NCBI GenBank assembly: GCA_040005555.1 | Contig: JBDTYT010000008.1 | Location: forward strand, 1-35,146 | Length of the DNA: 35,146 nucleotides | Source: JBDTYT01 sp040005555 | GTDB taxonomy: Bacteria; Actinomycetota; UBA4738; HRBIN12 | Reading direction: 5' to 3' | Part shown: piece after piece, positions 15,430 through 22,800 of the stretch | Layout: each line of letters starts with the position of its first letter | Numbering within the stretch: the stretch's first letter is position 1 | Notes under the pieces: generated by a model | What the model saw: only the letters and a program-made list of their open reading frames with translations | The model's database searches: none | Told to the model about the DNA's origin: nothing | Program-made: the position numbers and the translations under genes

Positions 15430-16818
15430 GTGTCGGGCCTCATCGAGCACATCGACCGGGTGCTGCGGCACGACCCGAGCATCGCCGGTATCCGGCCGGT
15501 GCCGAGCGGCCGGCGTGGTCTCGGGGGGATCGACCTCGCCGTCTTGTGGGGCGATCTGTCCGTCGGGTTGCTCGTGCTCGTCACCGGCGCGCTGCTCGTG
15601 CCGGCGCTCGGGTTGCCTCGAGCGCTCCTCGCGATCGGGATCGGGAGCGTGATCGGCTGCCTGCCGCTCGCACTCATGGCCCTGGCGGGCGAGCGCGAGG
15701 GCGTGCCCACCATGGTGCTGTTCCGTCCGGTGCTCGGACTCCGAGGGTCCTTCCTCCCCTCGGGGTTGAACCTGCTCCAGCTCGTCGGGTGGACGGCGGT
15801 CGAGTTCTGGGCGATGGCGAGCGTCGCGAACGTCGCGTCACGGCGGGTCGCGGACTTCGACGCCTATCACGCGTGGCTCGTCCTCGTCGCCGTCGTGTGC
15901 ACCGCACTCGCCATCGGGGGTCCGATCCTCGTCGTGCGGGCGTGGCTCGAGCGGTTCGGGATCTACATCCTTCTCGGATCGGCGGTCTGGATCAGCTTCC
16001 GTGTGCTCACCGTGGGTGATCTCGGTCCGATCTGGCACGGGCCCGCGTCCGGCGGCCTTCCGTTCTGGCTGGCGGTGGACCTCGTCATCGCGATGCCCGT
16101 GTCGTGGCTCTCGGTCGCCGCCGACTACAACCGATTCGCTCGACCGGGCTCACACGGCGTCGCGGGGACCTACCTCGGATACGTGGCCGGGAACGCATGG
16201 TTCTACGCGCTCGGCGCCCTGCTGGTGCTCGCGACGGGCGCGACGGCCGACGTGCTCGGGATCGGGACGTCGGTCGCGGCCGTGGCGGGAGGTTCGGTGC
16301 TGCTCGTCGCGCTGCTCGTGGGCGAGAGCGACAATGCGTTCGCCGACATCTACTCGGCCGCGGTGTCGGCGCAGAACGTGATCCCGGGCATCCCGCAACG
16401 CGCGATGTCGCTCGCGGTCGGCGCGCTCGGCTTCGTGCTCGCGCTCGCGCTGTCGATCGACCGCTACGAGTTCTTCCTCTTGCTCATCGGGTCCGTCTTC
16501 GTGCCGCTGTTCGGGGTGTTCGCGGCCGACTACTTCGTGCGCCATCGCGGTCGCTATACGGAGGCGGAGATGTTCGCGCGGACCGGCGTCCGGTGGATCG
16601 CGCTGGTGCCCTGGGCGGCGGGGTTCGCCTTGTTCCATTGGAGCGTCCCGACCGGCCCGCAGGGATGGATCGACGGGGTGCGCACCGTCGTCCACGGATG
16701 GCTCCACTTGCCCTTCCCGCTGTTCGACTCGGCGCTCGGTGCCAGCGTGCCGAGCTTCCTCGCAGCGTTCGGGCTCTCGATGCTCTTCCTCCCGTGTGGG
16801 TACACATCGCGGGCGTGA
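15430..16818 (+). CDS. NCS1-family permease under TPP control (likely hydroxymethylpyrimidine or thiamin transport)
   Basis: A 462-residue inner membrane protein with about 12 hydrophobic segments and NCS1 (nucleobase:cation symporter-1) features: WGDLSVGLLVLVTGALLVPALG near the start, PVLGLRGSFLPSGLNLLQLVGW, the conserved SVAADYNRFARP block around residue 230, and GVFAADYFV near 370. NCS1 members usually move purines, pyrimidines, hydantoins or thiamin. The TPP riboswitch directly upstream makes a thiamin precursor (the CytX-type hydroxymethylpyrimidine transporter) or thiamin itself the best guess. The start GTG 15430 lies six bases after the aptamer-embedded ribosome binding site. No thiamin biosynthesis gene is nearby, which fits salvage. 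Confidence 0.9.
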   Translation: MSGLIEHIDRVLRHDPSIAGIRPVPSGRRGLGGIDLAVLWGDLSVGLLVLVTGALLVPALGLPRALLAIGIGSVIGCLPLALMALAGEREGVPTMVLFRPVLGLRGSFLPSGLNLLQLVGWTAVEFWAMASVANVASRRVADFDAYHAWLVLVAVVCTALAIGGPILVVRAWLERFGIYILLGSAVWISFRVLTVGDLGPIWHGPASGGLPFWLAVDLVIAMPVSWLSVAADYNRFARPGSHGVAGTYLGYVAGNAWFYALGALLVLATGATADVLGIGTSVAAVAGGSVLLVALLVGESDNAFADIYSAAVSAQNVIPGIPQRAMSLAVGALGFVLALALSIDRYEFFLLLIGSVFVPLFGVFAADYFVRHRGRYTEAEMFARTGVRWIALVPWAAGFALFHWSVPTGPQGWIDGVRTVVHGWLHLPFPLFDSALGASVPSFLAAFGLSMLFLPCGYTSRA

Positions 16819-16829
16819 GCAATACCCCG

Positions 16830-17168
16830 TCAGTCGGTCGGCGTTCGTGCCGGCGGCGGGGGGGCGGCCACGAGCAGGACCACCGCGGGATCGGGGCTCG
16901 CGTTCGTGAGCATGAGGCTCGAGCCCGCCGGAACCAGTACCGTCTCCCACTGCGACAGGCGTTTGCGGCCGCGTTCGAGTTGCACCACGATCTTCCCCGT
17001 CACCACGAGGCAGATCGCGTCCGAGTCCGGGTCGGTGATCGGGCCGATCCCCTGGTTGCGATCCAAGCAGACGAGCTCGGACCACAGGCGCTCGGATTCG
17101 TGGACGGGCGCGTGCACGGGACCGTCGTCTGAGAAGTGCACCAGATCGCGCAGGTCCGTGGCGTTCAC
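16830..17168 (-). CDS. Small cupin-domain protein
   Basis: A 112-residue single-domain cupin. A strand-rich core carries SDAICLVVTGKIVVQLER followed by ETVLVPAGSSLMLTN and AVVLLVAAP, the usual cupin motif 1/motif 2 layout, but the first motif lacks the clear HxH-E metal ligands, so a metal site is doubtful. The C-terminus is a proline-rich tail (APPPPARTPTD). GTG 17168 was chosen because a TACCCT -10 box ends eight bases upstream and the cupin starts soon after; a longer frame upstream would overlap the leucyl aminopeptidase gene. It diverges from that gene and converges with the permease. Function unknown. Confidence 0.68.
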   Translation of the reverse strand: MNATDLRDLVHFSDDGPVHAPVHESERLWSELVCLDRNQGIGPITDPDSDAICLVVTGKIVVQLERGRKRLSQWETVLVPAGSSLMLTNASPDPAVVLLVAAPPPPARTPTD

Positions 17169-17176
17169 GCAGGCCC

Positions 17177-17182
17177 AGGGTA
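17177..17182 (-). promoter_or_regulatory. -10 box TACCCT of the cupin gene
   Basis: TACCCT on the minus strand ends eight bases before the GTG at 17168. It is preceded by CCGG, like the paired boxes at 21312 and 21364. Confidence 0.35.
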
Positions 17183-17217
17183 CCGGCCGAGCGCTGCGCC
17201 GTCCTCGCACCCCTGAG

Positions 17218-17223
17218 TAGACT
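17218..17223 (+). promoter_or_regulatory. -10 box TAGACT of the leucyl aminopeptidase operon
   Basis: TAGACT here is followed by a real leader of roughly 27 bases containing AAGGAG before the GTG at 17257. It shows that the same -10 hexamer also serves leadered genes. Confidence 0.45.
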
Positions 17224-17256
17224 GGGCGGCCGCGTCCCCGAACGAAGGAGTCACAC

Positions 17257-18765
17257 GTGACCGCGATCTCGTATGCGAGCGACCCCGTCGCCGGGGTGAA
17301 GGCCGACATCCTCGTCCTACCCGTCTTCGAGGGACCGGAGCCGGGTCCCGGTGTGCGCGACGTGAAGGGCATCGACCTCATGGCGCTCTACGGCGACGCG
17401 AAGCTGCGGGGCAAGCGCGGCCAGTCCCTGCTCGTACCGAACACCGGTGCGCTCGGCGTCGCGGTGAAGGCCGTCATGCTCGTGGGGGTCGGCAAGAAAG
17501 CTTCCGTGACCCCCGACGCACTGCGTCGGTCCATCGGCAAGGTGGCGCCGCAGCTCGCCAAGCGCGCGAGGGTTGCCACGACCTTCCCGCAAGCCGCGCC
17601 GCGCAGCGCCGAGGACTCCGTCCAGGCGACGGTCGAGGGCGTGCTCCTCGGCGCGTACCGATTCGATCGGTACCGGTCGGGCAAGAGCGGGGAGACGCCC
17701 GTCCCGACTGCCCTTCGACAGGTCACGCTCCTCGGCTCGAGCCGTTGGAACACCCGAGCGGTGAAGGCGGCGGCAGAGCGGGGGAAGGTGATCGCCGAGG
17801 CGCAGATGTGGGCGCGTGACCTCGTGAACACGCCGGCCTTGGATTGCACACCCGATCACCTCGCGAAGCAGGCGCAGGCGATGGCCAAGCAGGTCGGCCT
17901 CACCTGCAAGATCTGGGGCGAAGCCGACCTGAAGAAGGGCGGCTTCGGCGGGATCGTGGGTGTTGGCTCCGGCAGCGTGAACCCGCCTCGTCTCATCGAG
18001 CTCTCGTACAAGGGCGGGACCGGCGCGCCGATCGCGCTCACCGGGAAGGGCATCTCGTTCGACTCCGGCGGGCTGTCACTCAAGGACGGGACCAACATGG
18101 AGTGGATGAAAGCCGACATGGGCGGGGCGGCCTCGATCCTGGCCACGATGAAAGCGATCGCGCAGCTGAAACCGAAGATCAACGTGATCGCCGCGATCCC
18201 CTCGGCCGAGAACATGCCGAGCGGCTCCGCGATCCGCCCCGGCGACGTCCTGACGCATCGAGGCGGCATCACCTCCGAGGTCCTCAACACCGACGCCGAA
18301 GGCCGGCTCGTCCTGGCCGACGCGCTCGCGTACCTCACCGAGCAAAAACCCAAGGTCATCCTCGACACCGCGACCCTGACCGGCGCGTGCATGGTCGCGC
18401 TGGGCGAGGATCTGTGGGGCGTGATGGGCAACGACCGTCAGGTGATCCGCGACGTGCTGGCGGCCGGCGAGGACGCCGGAGAGCCCGGATGGGAGCTCCC
18501 GATGTTCGAGCGCTATCGCCGGCTGATCGACTCGAACGTCGCCGACATCCAGAACATCGGCAAGAACCGGTACGGCGGTGCCATCACTGCTGCGTTCTTC
18601 CTGCGCGAGTTCGTGGGCGACACGCCGTGGGCACATATCGATATCGCAGGTCCGGCGTTCTCGGAGAAGGCCGGCGACTACTGGCCCAAGGGCGCGACCG
18701 GCTCACCGGTTCGCGCGCTCGTCCGGTATCTGCTCGACCGCGCGAAGCGCCCGACCGCACGCTAG
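17257..18765 (+). CDS. pepA: Leucyl (cytosol) aminopeptidase, family M17
   Basis: A 502-residue cytosolic di-metal exopeptidase that removes N-terminal residues from peptides. The catalytic C-terminal domain has the M17 hallmarks: GKGISFDSGG with K264 and D269, MKADMGGAA around 285-293, and the signature NTDAEGRLVLADAL with D346, E348 and R350. The N-terminal half (about 1-165) is the usual macro-like regulatory domain. GTG 17257 is preceded by AAGGAG and a TAGACT promoter. The stop at 18765 is two bases from the GTG of the LmbE-type gene, so the two are co-translated. Some M17 members hydrolyse Cys-Gly; the adjacent LmbE-type gene makes a thiol-related role possible but unproven. Confidence 0.95.
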   Translation: MTAISYASDPVAGVKADILVLPVFEGPEPGPGVRDVKGIDLMALYGDAKLRGKRGQSLLVPNTGALGVAVKAVMLVGVGKKASVTPDALRRSIGKVAPQLAKRARVATTFPQAAPRSAEDSVQATVEGVLLGAYRFDRYRSGKSGETPVPTALRQVTLLGSSRWNTRAVKAAAERGKVIAEAQMWARDLVNTPALDCTPDHLAKQAQAMAKQVGLTCKIWGEADLKKGGFGGIVGVGSGSVNPPRLIELSYKGGTGAPIALTGKGISFDSGGLSLKDGTNMEWMKADMGGAASILATMKAIAQLKPKINVIAAIPSAENMPSGSAIRPGDVLTHRGGITSEVLNTDAEGRLVLADALAYLTEQKPKVILDTATLTGACMVALGEDLWGVMGNDRQVIRDVLAAGEDAGEPGWELPMFERYRRLIDSNVADIQNIGKNRYGGAITAAFFLREFVGDTPWAHIDIAGPAFSEKAGDYWPKGATGSPVRALVRYLLDRAKRPTAR

Positions 18766-18767
18766 AC

Positions 18768-19490
18768 GTGGCTGAGGAGGTCGCAGTACCCACGGGCCCC
18801 GTCCTCGCCGTCTTCGCGCATCCCGACGACGCGGAGATCTCCGCGGGAGCGACGATGGCGAAATGGGTCTCCGCCGGTCGCGAGGTCCACCTGTTGATCC
18901 TCACGAACGGCGATCGAGGCTCGAGCGACCCTGAGGTCAACCGTTCCGAGCTCGCCCGCACGAGAGCCGCCGAGACGGAGGCGGCGGCGAGGGTGCTCGG
19001 TCTCGCGAGCGCCCGCGTGCTCGGCACCCACGATGGAGAGCTCGAGAACATCCCCGGGGTCCGCGCCGACGTCGTGCGCGCGATCCGGGAGCTGCGACCC
19101 GGCACCGTGCTCACGTGCGATCCCACCGCCTGGATCTTCCAGAACCGCTACTACAACCACCACGACCACCGGACGGCGGGCGAGATCGCCCTCGACGCCG
19201 TGTTTCCCGCAGCCGGGAATCCTCACTTCTTCGCCGATCAGCTCACGGACGATCTGCGGCCGCACGACGTCACGGACGTGTGGCTCGGCTGGTCGAACGA
19301 GCCGACGCATCACGAGGACGTCACCGGATTCCTCGCGACGAAGCTCGCGGCCCTCGCCGAGCACGCGAGCCAGGTCGGCGGGGAGGGCATCCGCTTCTTC
19401 GAGGAATGGTTGCCTCAGGAAGCCGAGGAGGCGGGCGCGAAGATCGGCGCGACCCACGCGGAATCCTTCCGCGTCCTCGCACTGGAATGA
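18768..19490 (+). CDS. PIG-L/LmbE-family deacetylase
   Basis: A 240-residue zinc-dependent N-deacetylase or amidase. The zinc motif AHPDDAEISAG gives H18 and D21, and the third ligand is in the NHHDHR segment near residue 132. WVSAGREVHLLILTNGDRGSSD follows the first motif as usual. The family includes MshB and Mca of mycothiol metabolism, BshB of bacillithiol metabolism and GlcNAc-PI deacetylases; the short sequence does not decide among them. The GTG at 18768 begins two bases after the aminopeptidase stop, so no separate promoter is likely. It converges with folD, with five bases between the stops. Confidence 0.88.
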   Translation: MAEEVAVPTGPVLAVFAHPDDAEISAGATMAKWVSAGREVHLLILTNGDRGSSDPEVNRSELARTRAAETEAAARVLGLASARVLGTHDGELENIPGVRADVVRAIRELRPGTVLTCDPTAWIFQNRYYNHHDHRTAGEIALDAVFPAAGNPHFFADQLTDDLRPHDVTDVWLGWSNEPTHHEDVTGFLATKLAALAEHASQVGGEGIRFFEEWLPQEAEEAGAKIGATHAESFRVLALE

Positions 19491-19495
19491 GACGG

Positions 19496-20416
19496 TCAGC
19501 GTTGCGCCCCGAAGCGCGGCTCCATCCTGGCTGCCATCGCGGCGGCGGCGAGCGTGTTCCCGACGAGCCATACGTCCGTGACCGGGCCCACCCCCCCCGG
19601 AACGGGGGTGATCGCCTCGGCCTTGATGGCAACGCTCTCGAAATCCAGGTCACCGACCATGTGGACGGCGCCCGTCGCGTCGTCCTTCAACGCGTTGATC
19701 CCGACGTCGATGGCGATCACGCCTTCCCGGACCATCTCCCCGGTGATAAGCGCCGGCACCCCGGCGGCGGCGATGATGATGTCCGCCTGCCGAGTGAAGT
19801 CGGCCAGCCGGCCCGCGTCGTTGGTCCCCGTGTGGCATGCCACGACCGTCGCATCGCGCTGCAGGCCGAGCCACTGCGCGGGCTTCCCCAGGCCGTTCGA
19901 CCGTCCCACCACGACGAGGGTGCGACCCCGGTAGAACGTCGCCGGGTCCTCTCCCTCCGATCGCACGTACGAGTCCAAGATGTAGAAGCACGCGGCGGCT
20001 GAGGAGGGCACGAACCGGGGTCGTCCCTGAGCGAGGAGCCCGGCGTTCACGGGATGCACCGCCTCGATGTCTTTGAGTGGGTCGATGGCCGAGTTGATCT
20101 CAGCCTCCGGCAGGTGTCGAGGAAGTGGCTGAAGCACGAGGATGCCGGTGATCCTCGGATCCGCGTTCAGCTTGCCGAGCGTGGCGATTACGTCGGCAAG
20201 CTCTGCATCGGGCGCCAGTTGCTCGCGGACGTAGCCGTACTCGAGTTCCTCAGCCAGACGGTGAACGTGGTGTTCGTACGACCGTGCCCCGAAGTCCTCG
20301 CCGATGACGACCGTCGCGAGCCCGGGTTGCACCGCCGACATCCGGAGGATCTGGAGCTCGTCCTGAATGCTGGCGTGGAGCTCGTTCGCCAGCGCGTTGC
20401 CGTCGATAACTTTCAT
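19496..20416 (-). CDS. folD: FolD-like methylene-THF dehydrogenase with altered cyclohydrolase site
   Basis: A 306-residue protein homologous end to end to bifunctional FolD, which oxidises 5,10-methylene-THF with NADP+ and hydrolyses methenyl-THF. The Rossmann part is standard: VVVGRSNGLGKPAQ, TVVACHTGT, IAIDVGIN, GDLDFE, TPVPGGVGPVTDVWLVGNT. In the N-terminal part, Y47 of the YxxxK motif is kept but the lysine position is V51 (YEHHV), and the motif LVQLPLP reads LVLQPLP. KDVDGFHP reads KDIEAVHP, and PCTP is replaced by PSSA. The missing lysine is essential for cyclohydrolase activity in characterised enzymes, so this may be dehydrogenase only. ATG 20416 matches the family start; a GTG two codons earlier is possible. 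Confidence 0.85.
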   Translation of the reverse strand: MKVIDGNALANELHASIQDELQILRMSAVQPGLATVVIGEDFGARSYEHHVHRLAEELEYGYVREQLAPDAELADVIATLGKLNADPRITGILVLQPLPRHLPEAEINSAIDPLKDIEAVHPVNAGLLAQGRPRFVPSSAAACFYILDSYVRSEGEDPATFYRGRTLVVVGRSNGLGKPAQWLGLQRDATVVACHTGTNDAGRLADFTRQADIIIAAAGVPALITGEMVREGVIAIDVGINALKDDATGAVHMVGDLDFESVAIKAEAITPVPGGVGPVTDVWLVGNTLAAAAMAARMEPRFGAQR

Positions 20417-20501
20417 CCACACCCCACCGTCGCGCGGGCGGCATCACCATCTGCCCGCTCCGTCGCGACGTCAAGTTCTCGACGACCGAGCTCGTGGGCG
20501 C

Positions 20502-21302
20502 CTAGGGCTTGGTGCCCACCGCGAACAAGACGTCGCGGAAGTCGTTGAGGGGATCGGCGAAGCGCTCGGCGAAGGTGATATGCGCTCGCTGGAGGAGCGC
20601 CTCGTACCCGGCGGGGCCGAGCATGCCCCGGACGAACCTCCCCGTCGCCCACGTCCCCAGGCCCTCGAGATACTCGTCGAGCCCGTACTGGAATCGGTAC
20701 CGACGCGTCTCGGTTCGGACGTGCCGCAGACCGGCGTCCATGAGCGCTTCCTCGACGGGGCCTCGATGGCGGAACCGCTCGTGCCACGGCGCGGCGTCGG
20801 CGAGCGCCGTGTCCACCACCTCGCGAGGGATCGTCGTCTCGACGACCTCGCGCCACGCGCGCTGGAGGTCGTCGGGACCATCGGCCCACGTGGTGAGGGC
20901 GAGACGTCCACCCGGCCGCAACACCCGCAGGACATCGAAGAGCGCCGTCTGATACTTCGTGAAGTGCGCGAGCACGAAGTTGCCGACGACGACGTCGAAG
21001 CTCCGATCCGGGAACGGCAGGTCGATGGCCTCCGCGGCGATCGCGCGCAGGTTGGGCCGTGCGCGCCGGCCCACCTCGAGCATGCGGAGCGAGGCGTCCA
21101 CGCCGACCACCGTTGACCATCCTCCAACGGCTCCCGCGACGATCTCGGCCGCAACACCGGTGCCCGTTCCGAGGTCGAGCACGAGAGCACCGGGCGAGGG
21201 CGCGGCCAACTCGACGAGGTCGCGGGCCGGCTCGGCGAACCGATGGGCATGCACGCGCTCGTAGGTCTCGGCGACGTTGTCGTAGGAGCGCCAGTCATCC
21301 AT
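20502..21302 (-). CDS. SAM-dependent class I methyltransferase
   Basis: A 266-residue cytosolic methyltransferase. The SAM-binding motif I is VLDLGTGTG at about 41-49, the acidic motif II VVGVDAS at about 66-72, then AEAIDLPFPDRSFDVVVGNFVL (motif III-IV region) and LRVLRPGGRLALTTW, the pattern of UbiE/Methyltransf_11 proteins. The acceptor substrate is unknown; the long C-terminal part suggests a small-molecule acceptor. ATG 21302 follows a TAGGCT -10 box by nine bases. folD lies 85 bases downstream on the same strand, so they may be co-transcribed. It diverges from the membrane/flavin operon from mirrored promoters. Confidence 0.87.
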   Translation of the reverse strand: MDDWRSYDNVAETYERVHAHRFAEPARDLVELAAPSPGALVLDLGTGTGVAAEIVAGAVGGWSTVVGVDASLRMLEVGRRARPNLRAIAAEAIDLPFPDRSFDVVVGNFVLAHFTKYQTALFDVLRVLRPGGRLALTTWADGPDDLQRAWREVVETTIPREVVDTALADAAPWHERFRHRGPVEEALMDAGLRHVRTETRRYRFQYGLDEYLEGLGTWATGRFVRGMLGPAGYEALLQRAHITFAERFADPLNDFRDVLFAVGTKP

Positions 21303-21311
21303 CGGCCCGTC

Positions 21312-21369
21312 AGCCTACCGGCTGCGCTCGTGAATGAGAGGCGGCGCGGCGCGTGGACCCCGGTAGGCT
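21312..21369. promoter_or_regulatory. Mirror-image divergent promoters (CCGGTAGGCT on both strands)
   Basis: AGCCTACCGG at 21312-21321 and CCGGTAGGCT at 21360-21369 form a perfect 10-bp inverted repeat 38 bases apart. Each arm holds a TAGGCT -10 box pointing outward: the left one ends nine bases before the methyltransferase ATG, the right one eight bases before ATG 21378. Extended -10 boxes like this (CCG-S-TAG-R-CT) also precede lgt and, approximately, the MFS gene. Confidence 0.5.
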
Positions 21370-21377
21370 TACGCGCC

Positions 21378-21392
21378 ATGGTGGGCGAGTGA
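21378..21392 (+). CDS. Possible 4-codon leader ORF before the membrane protein gene
   Basis: ATG 21378 lies eight bases after TAGGCT, at the expected transcription start. It encodes MVGE and its TGA (21390-21392) overlaps the GTG (21389-21391) of the membrane protein gene. It could hand ribosomes to that gene by coupling. So short an ORF may be chance. Confidence 0.22.
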   Translation: MVGE

Positions 21393-22165
21393 GGGGACCC
21401 GCGGGCGTCACGGCGCTCGTCCTCGCCGAAACCGTCGCGGGCGGGCTCGTGTTCGTGTTCCTCACCCCGCTGTGGAACGAGGTGAAGCGGGGCTTCTTCA
21501 CGCTCACCGGCTCGATCGTGCTCGTGCTCGCGATCGCGGCCTGGCGATCGGTCGCCGCGGGCTCCGTGGCGGGGAGTGGGGGCGGGACCTGGTCCTTGCG
21601 GCTCTCGGCGGCGCTCGTCGTCGTGATCTTCGTCTGGGTCGTGCTGCTGTTCGTCCGGCGGCAGAACGCCGCTCGATGGGTCGGATTCGCATCGGTCCCG
21701 CTGTCGCTCGCGGTGCTGGTGGCGATGGCGAGCACCTCCGAAGGCTCGCACATCGTGGCGCTGCTCCAGCTGCTCGCAGGGGCCGCGTTCCTGGGTGCGG
21801 TGATGGATGGATTGCTGCTCGGGCACTGGTACCTCACCGACCGAGGGCTGTCTCGCGCGCCCATCAACCGCACGACGCTGCTGCTGATCGTCGCCGTCGC
21901 GCTCGAGGCGGCCGCGGTGGCCACGGGCGGGTTCGGACCCACGGAGGCCACCGCCGACTTCAACCCGCTGCTCACGTCGGCGGGGCTCGCCTCATGGATC
22001 GCACTCGGGATGGTGGGGACGACGGCGCTCATCGCGTTCTTGATCCGCGCAGCGCTCCGAGGCACTCGCTCCTCCGCCGTCCAGGCGGCGACGGGGTTCT
22101 TCTATCTCGCGGTGATCACCGCGCTCACCGCGGAGTTCGCGGCGAAGGTCCGGTTCCTTCCCTGA
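21389..22165 (+). CDS. Multispan membrane protein of unknown function
   Basis: A 258-residue, strongly hydrophobic protein with about seven predicted membrane helices (VTALVLAETVAGGLVFVFL, GSIVLVLAIAAW, SAALVVVIFVWVVLLFV, VPLSLAVLVAMAS, IVALLQLLAGAAFLGAVMDG, TLLLIVAVALEAAAVA and a C-terminal pair). A conserved-looking loop GHWYLTDRGLSRAPINR between helices contains H, W and Y residues that could bind a ligand or haem, but I recognise no family. GTG 21389 was chosen because it overlaps the mini-ORF stop and follows the promoter; only 2 bases separate its stop from the next gene. First gene of a four-gene operon. Confidence 0.72.
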   Translation: MRGPAGVTALVLAETVAGGLVFVFLTPLWNEVKRGFFTLTGSIVLVLAIAAWRSVAAGSVAGSGGGTWSLRLSAALVVVIFVWVVLLFVRRQNAARWVGFASVPLSLAVLVAMASTSEGSHIVALLQLLAGAAFLGAVMDGLLLGHWYLTDRGLSRAPINRTTLLLIVAVALEAAAVATGGFGPTEATADFNPLLTSAGLASWIALGMVGTTALIAFLIRAALRGTRSSAVQAATGFFYLAVITALTAEFAAKVRFLP

Positions 22166-22167
22166 CC

Positions 22168-22800
22168 ATGGGATCGTTCGTGATCGTCGTCGGTGCGCTT
22201 GCGGAGGCCCTCGCCTGGGCTGCCGTCGTGCGCGGTCGCGGCAGCATCTGGCGAACGTTACTGCCGGTGCTCGCGCTCATGGGGGTCGCCGCGGTACTAA
22301 CCGACTCGGTCCGAACGTCGCCGCGGGTGACGTTCGCCGCCGCGGCCGCGGTCGGGTTCGCGGCCGGAGCGGTCTTCTACCTCGCCACGCGAGCGTTCGT
22401 GCATGCCGTCCGCGGCTGGACCGCGTTCCAGCAGCAGTCCGTCCGTACGTACGAGCAACAGGGCTCGCTCCCGCTCTGGCTCGCGCTGGTCCTGTCCGTC
22501 GGGGTCAGCGCCCTGGGCGAAGAGGTGTTCTGGCGCGGGCTCGTCCAGCCCGAGTTCTCCCGAGCGGTCGACGGGGGCGCGCTGGGAGCGGCGCTTTCGT
22601 ATCTCGCCTTCGTCGCCGTGAACCTGTCGAGCGCGAACCTCGCGATCATCGCGGGCGGCATCGTCGGTGGGGCCGTGTGGACGATCCTCGGCTGGTGGAC
22701 CGGTGGCTTCCTCGCGAGCCTGTGCTGCCACGGGGTATGGACGGCGCTCATGTTGGCCTTCCCCGTGGTGCGTCGAGCGCCCGACGGGGTCGGTTCGTGA
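22168..22800 (+). CDS. CPBP (Abi) family intramembrane protease homologue
   Basis: A 210-residue membrane protein. The CPBP glutamate motif is intact: GEEVFWRGL with E118, E119 and R123, and a late motif supplies H188 (CCHGVW). In active relatives the second motif holds a histidine (FxxxH); here the position appears to be N152 in FVAVNLSS. Members cleave CAAX-type or other peptides within the membrane, and some are immunity or chaperone-like proteins. The substituted residue may reduce protease activity. ATG 22168 begins two bases after the previous stop, and its own TGA overlaps the GTG of the next gene (GTGA). Confidence 0.8.
   Translation: MGSFVIVVGALAEALAWAAVVRGRGSIWRTLLPVLALMGVAAVLTDSVRTSPRVTFAAAAAVGFAAGAVFYLATRAFVHAVRGWTAFQQQSVRTYEQQGSLPLWLALVLSVGVSALGEEVFWRGLVQPEFSRAVDGGALGAALSYLAFVAVNLSSANLAIIAGGIVGGAVWTILGWWTGGFLASLCCHGVWTALMLAFPVVRRAPDGVGS

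Noticed and set aside
17844..18767. Open frame upstream of the LmbE-type gene
   Set aside because: It overlaps the catalytic domain of pepA in another frame; the LmbE family begins at GTG 18768.
19585..19605. Run of eight C within folD as a possible frameshift
   Set aside because: The conserved TPVPGGVGPVT motif reads through it in frame, so the sequence is intact.
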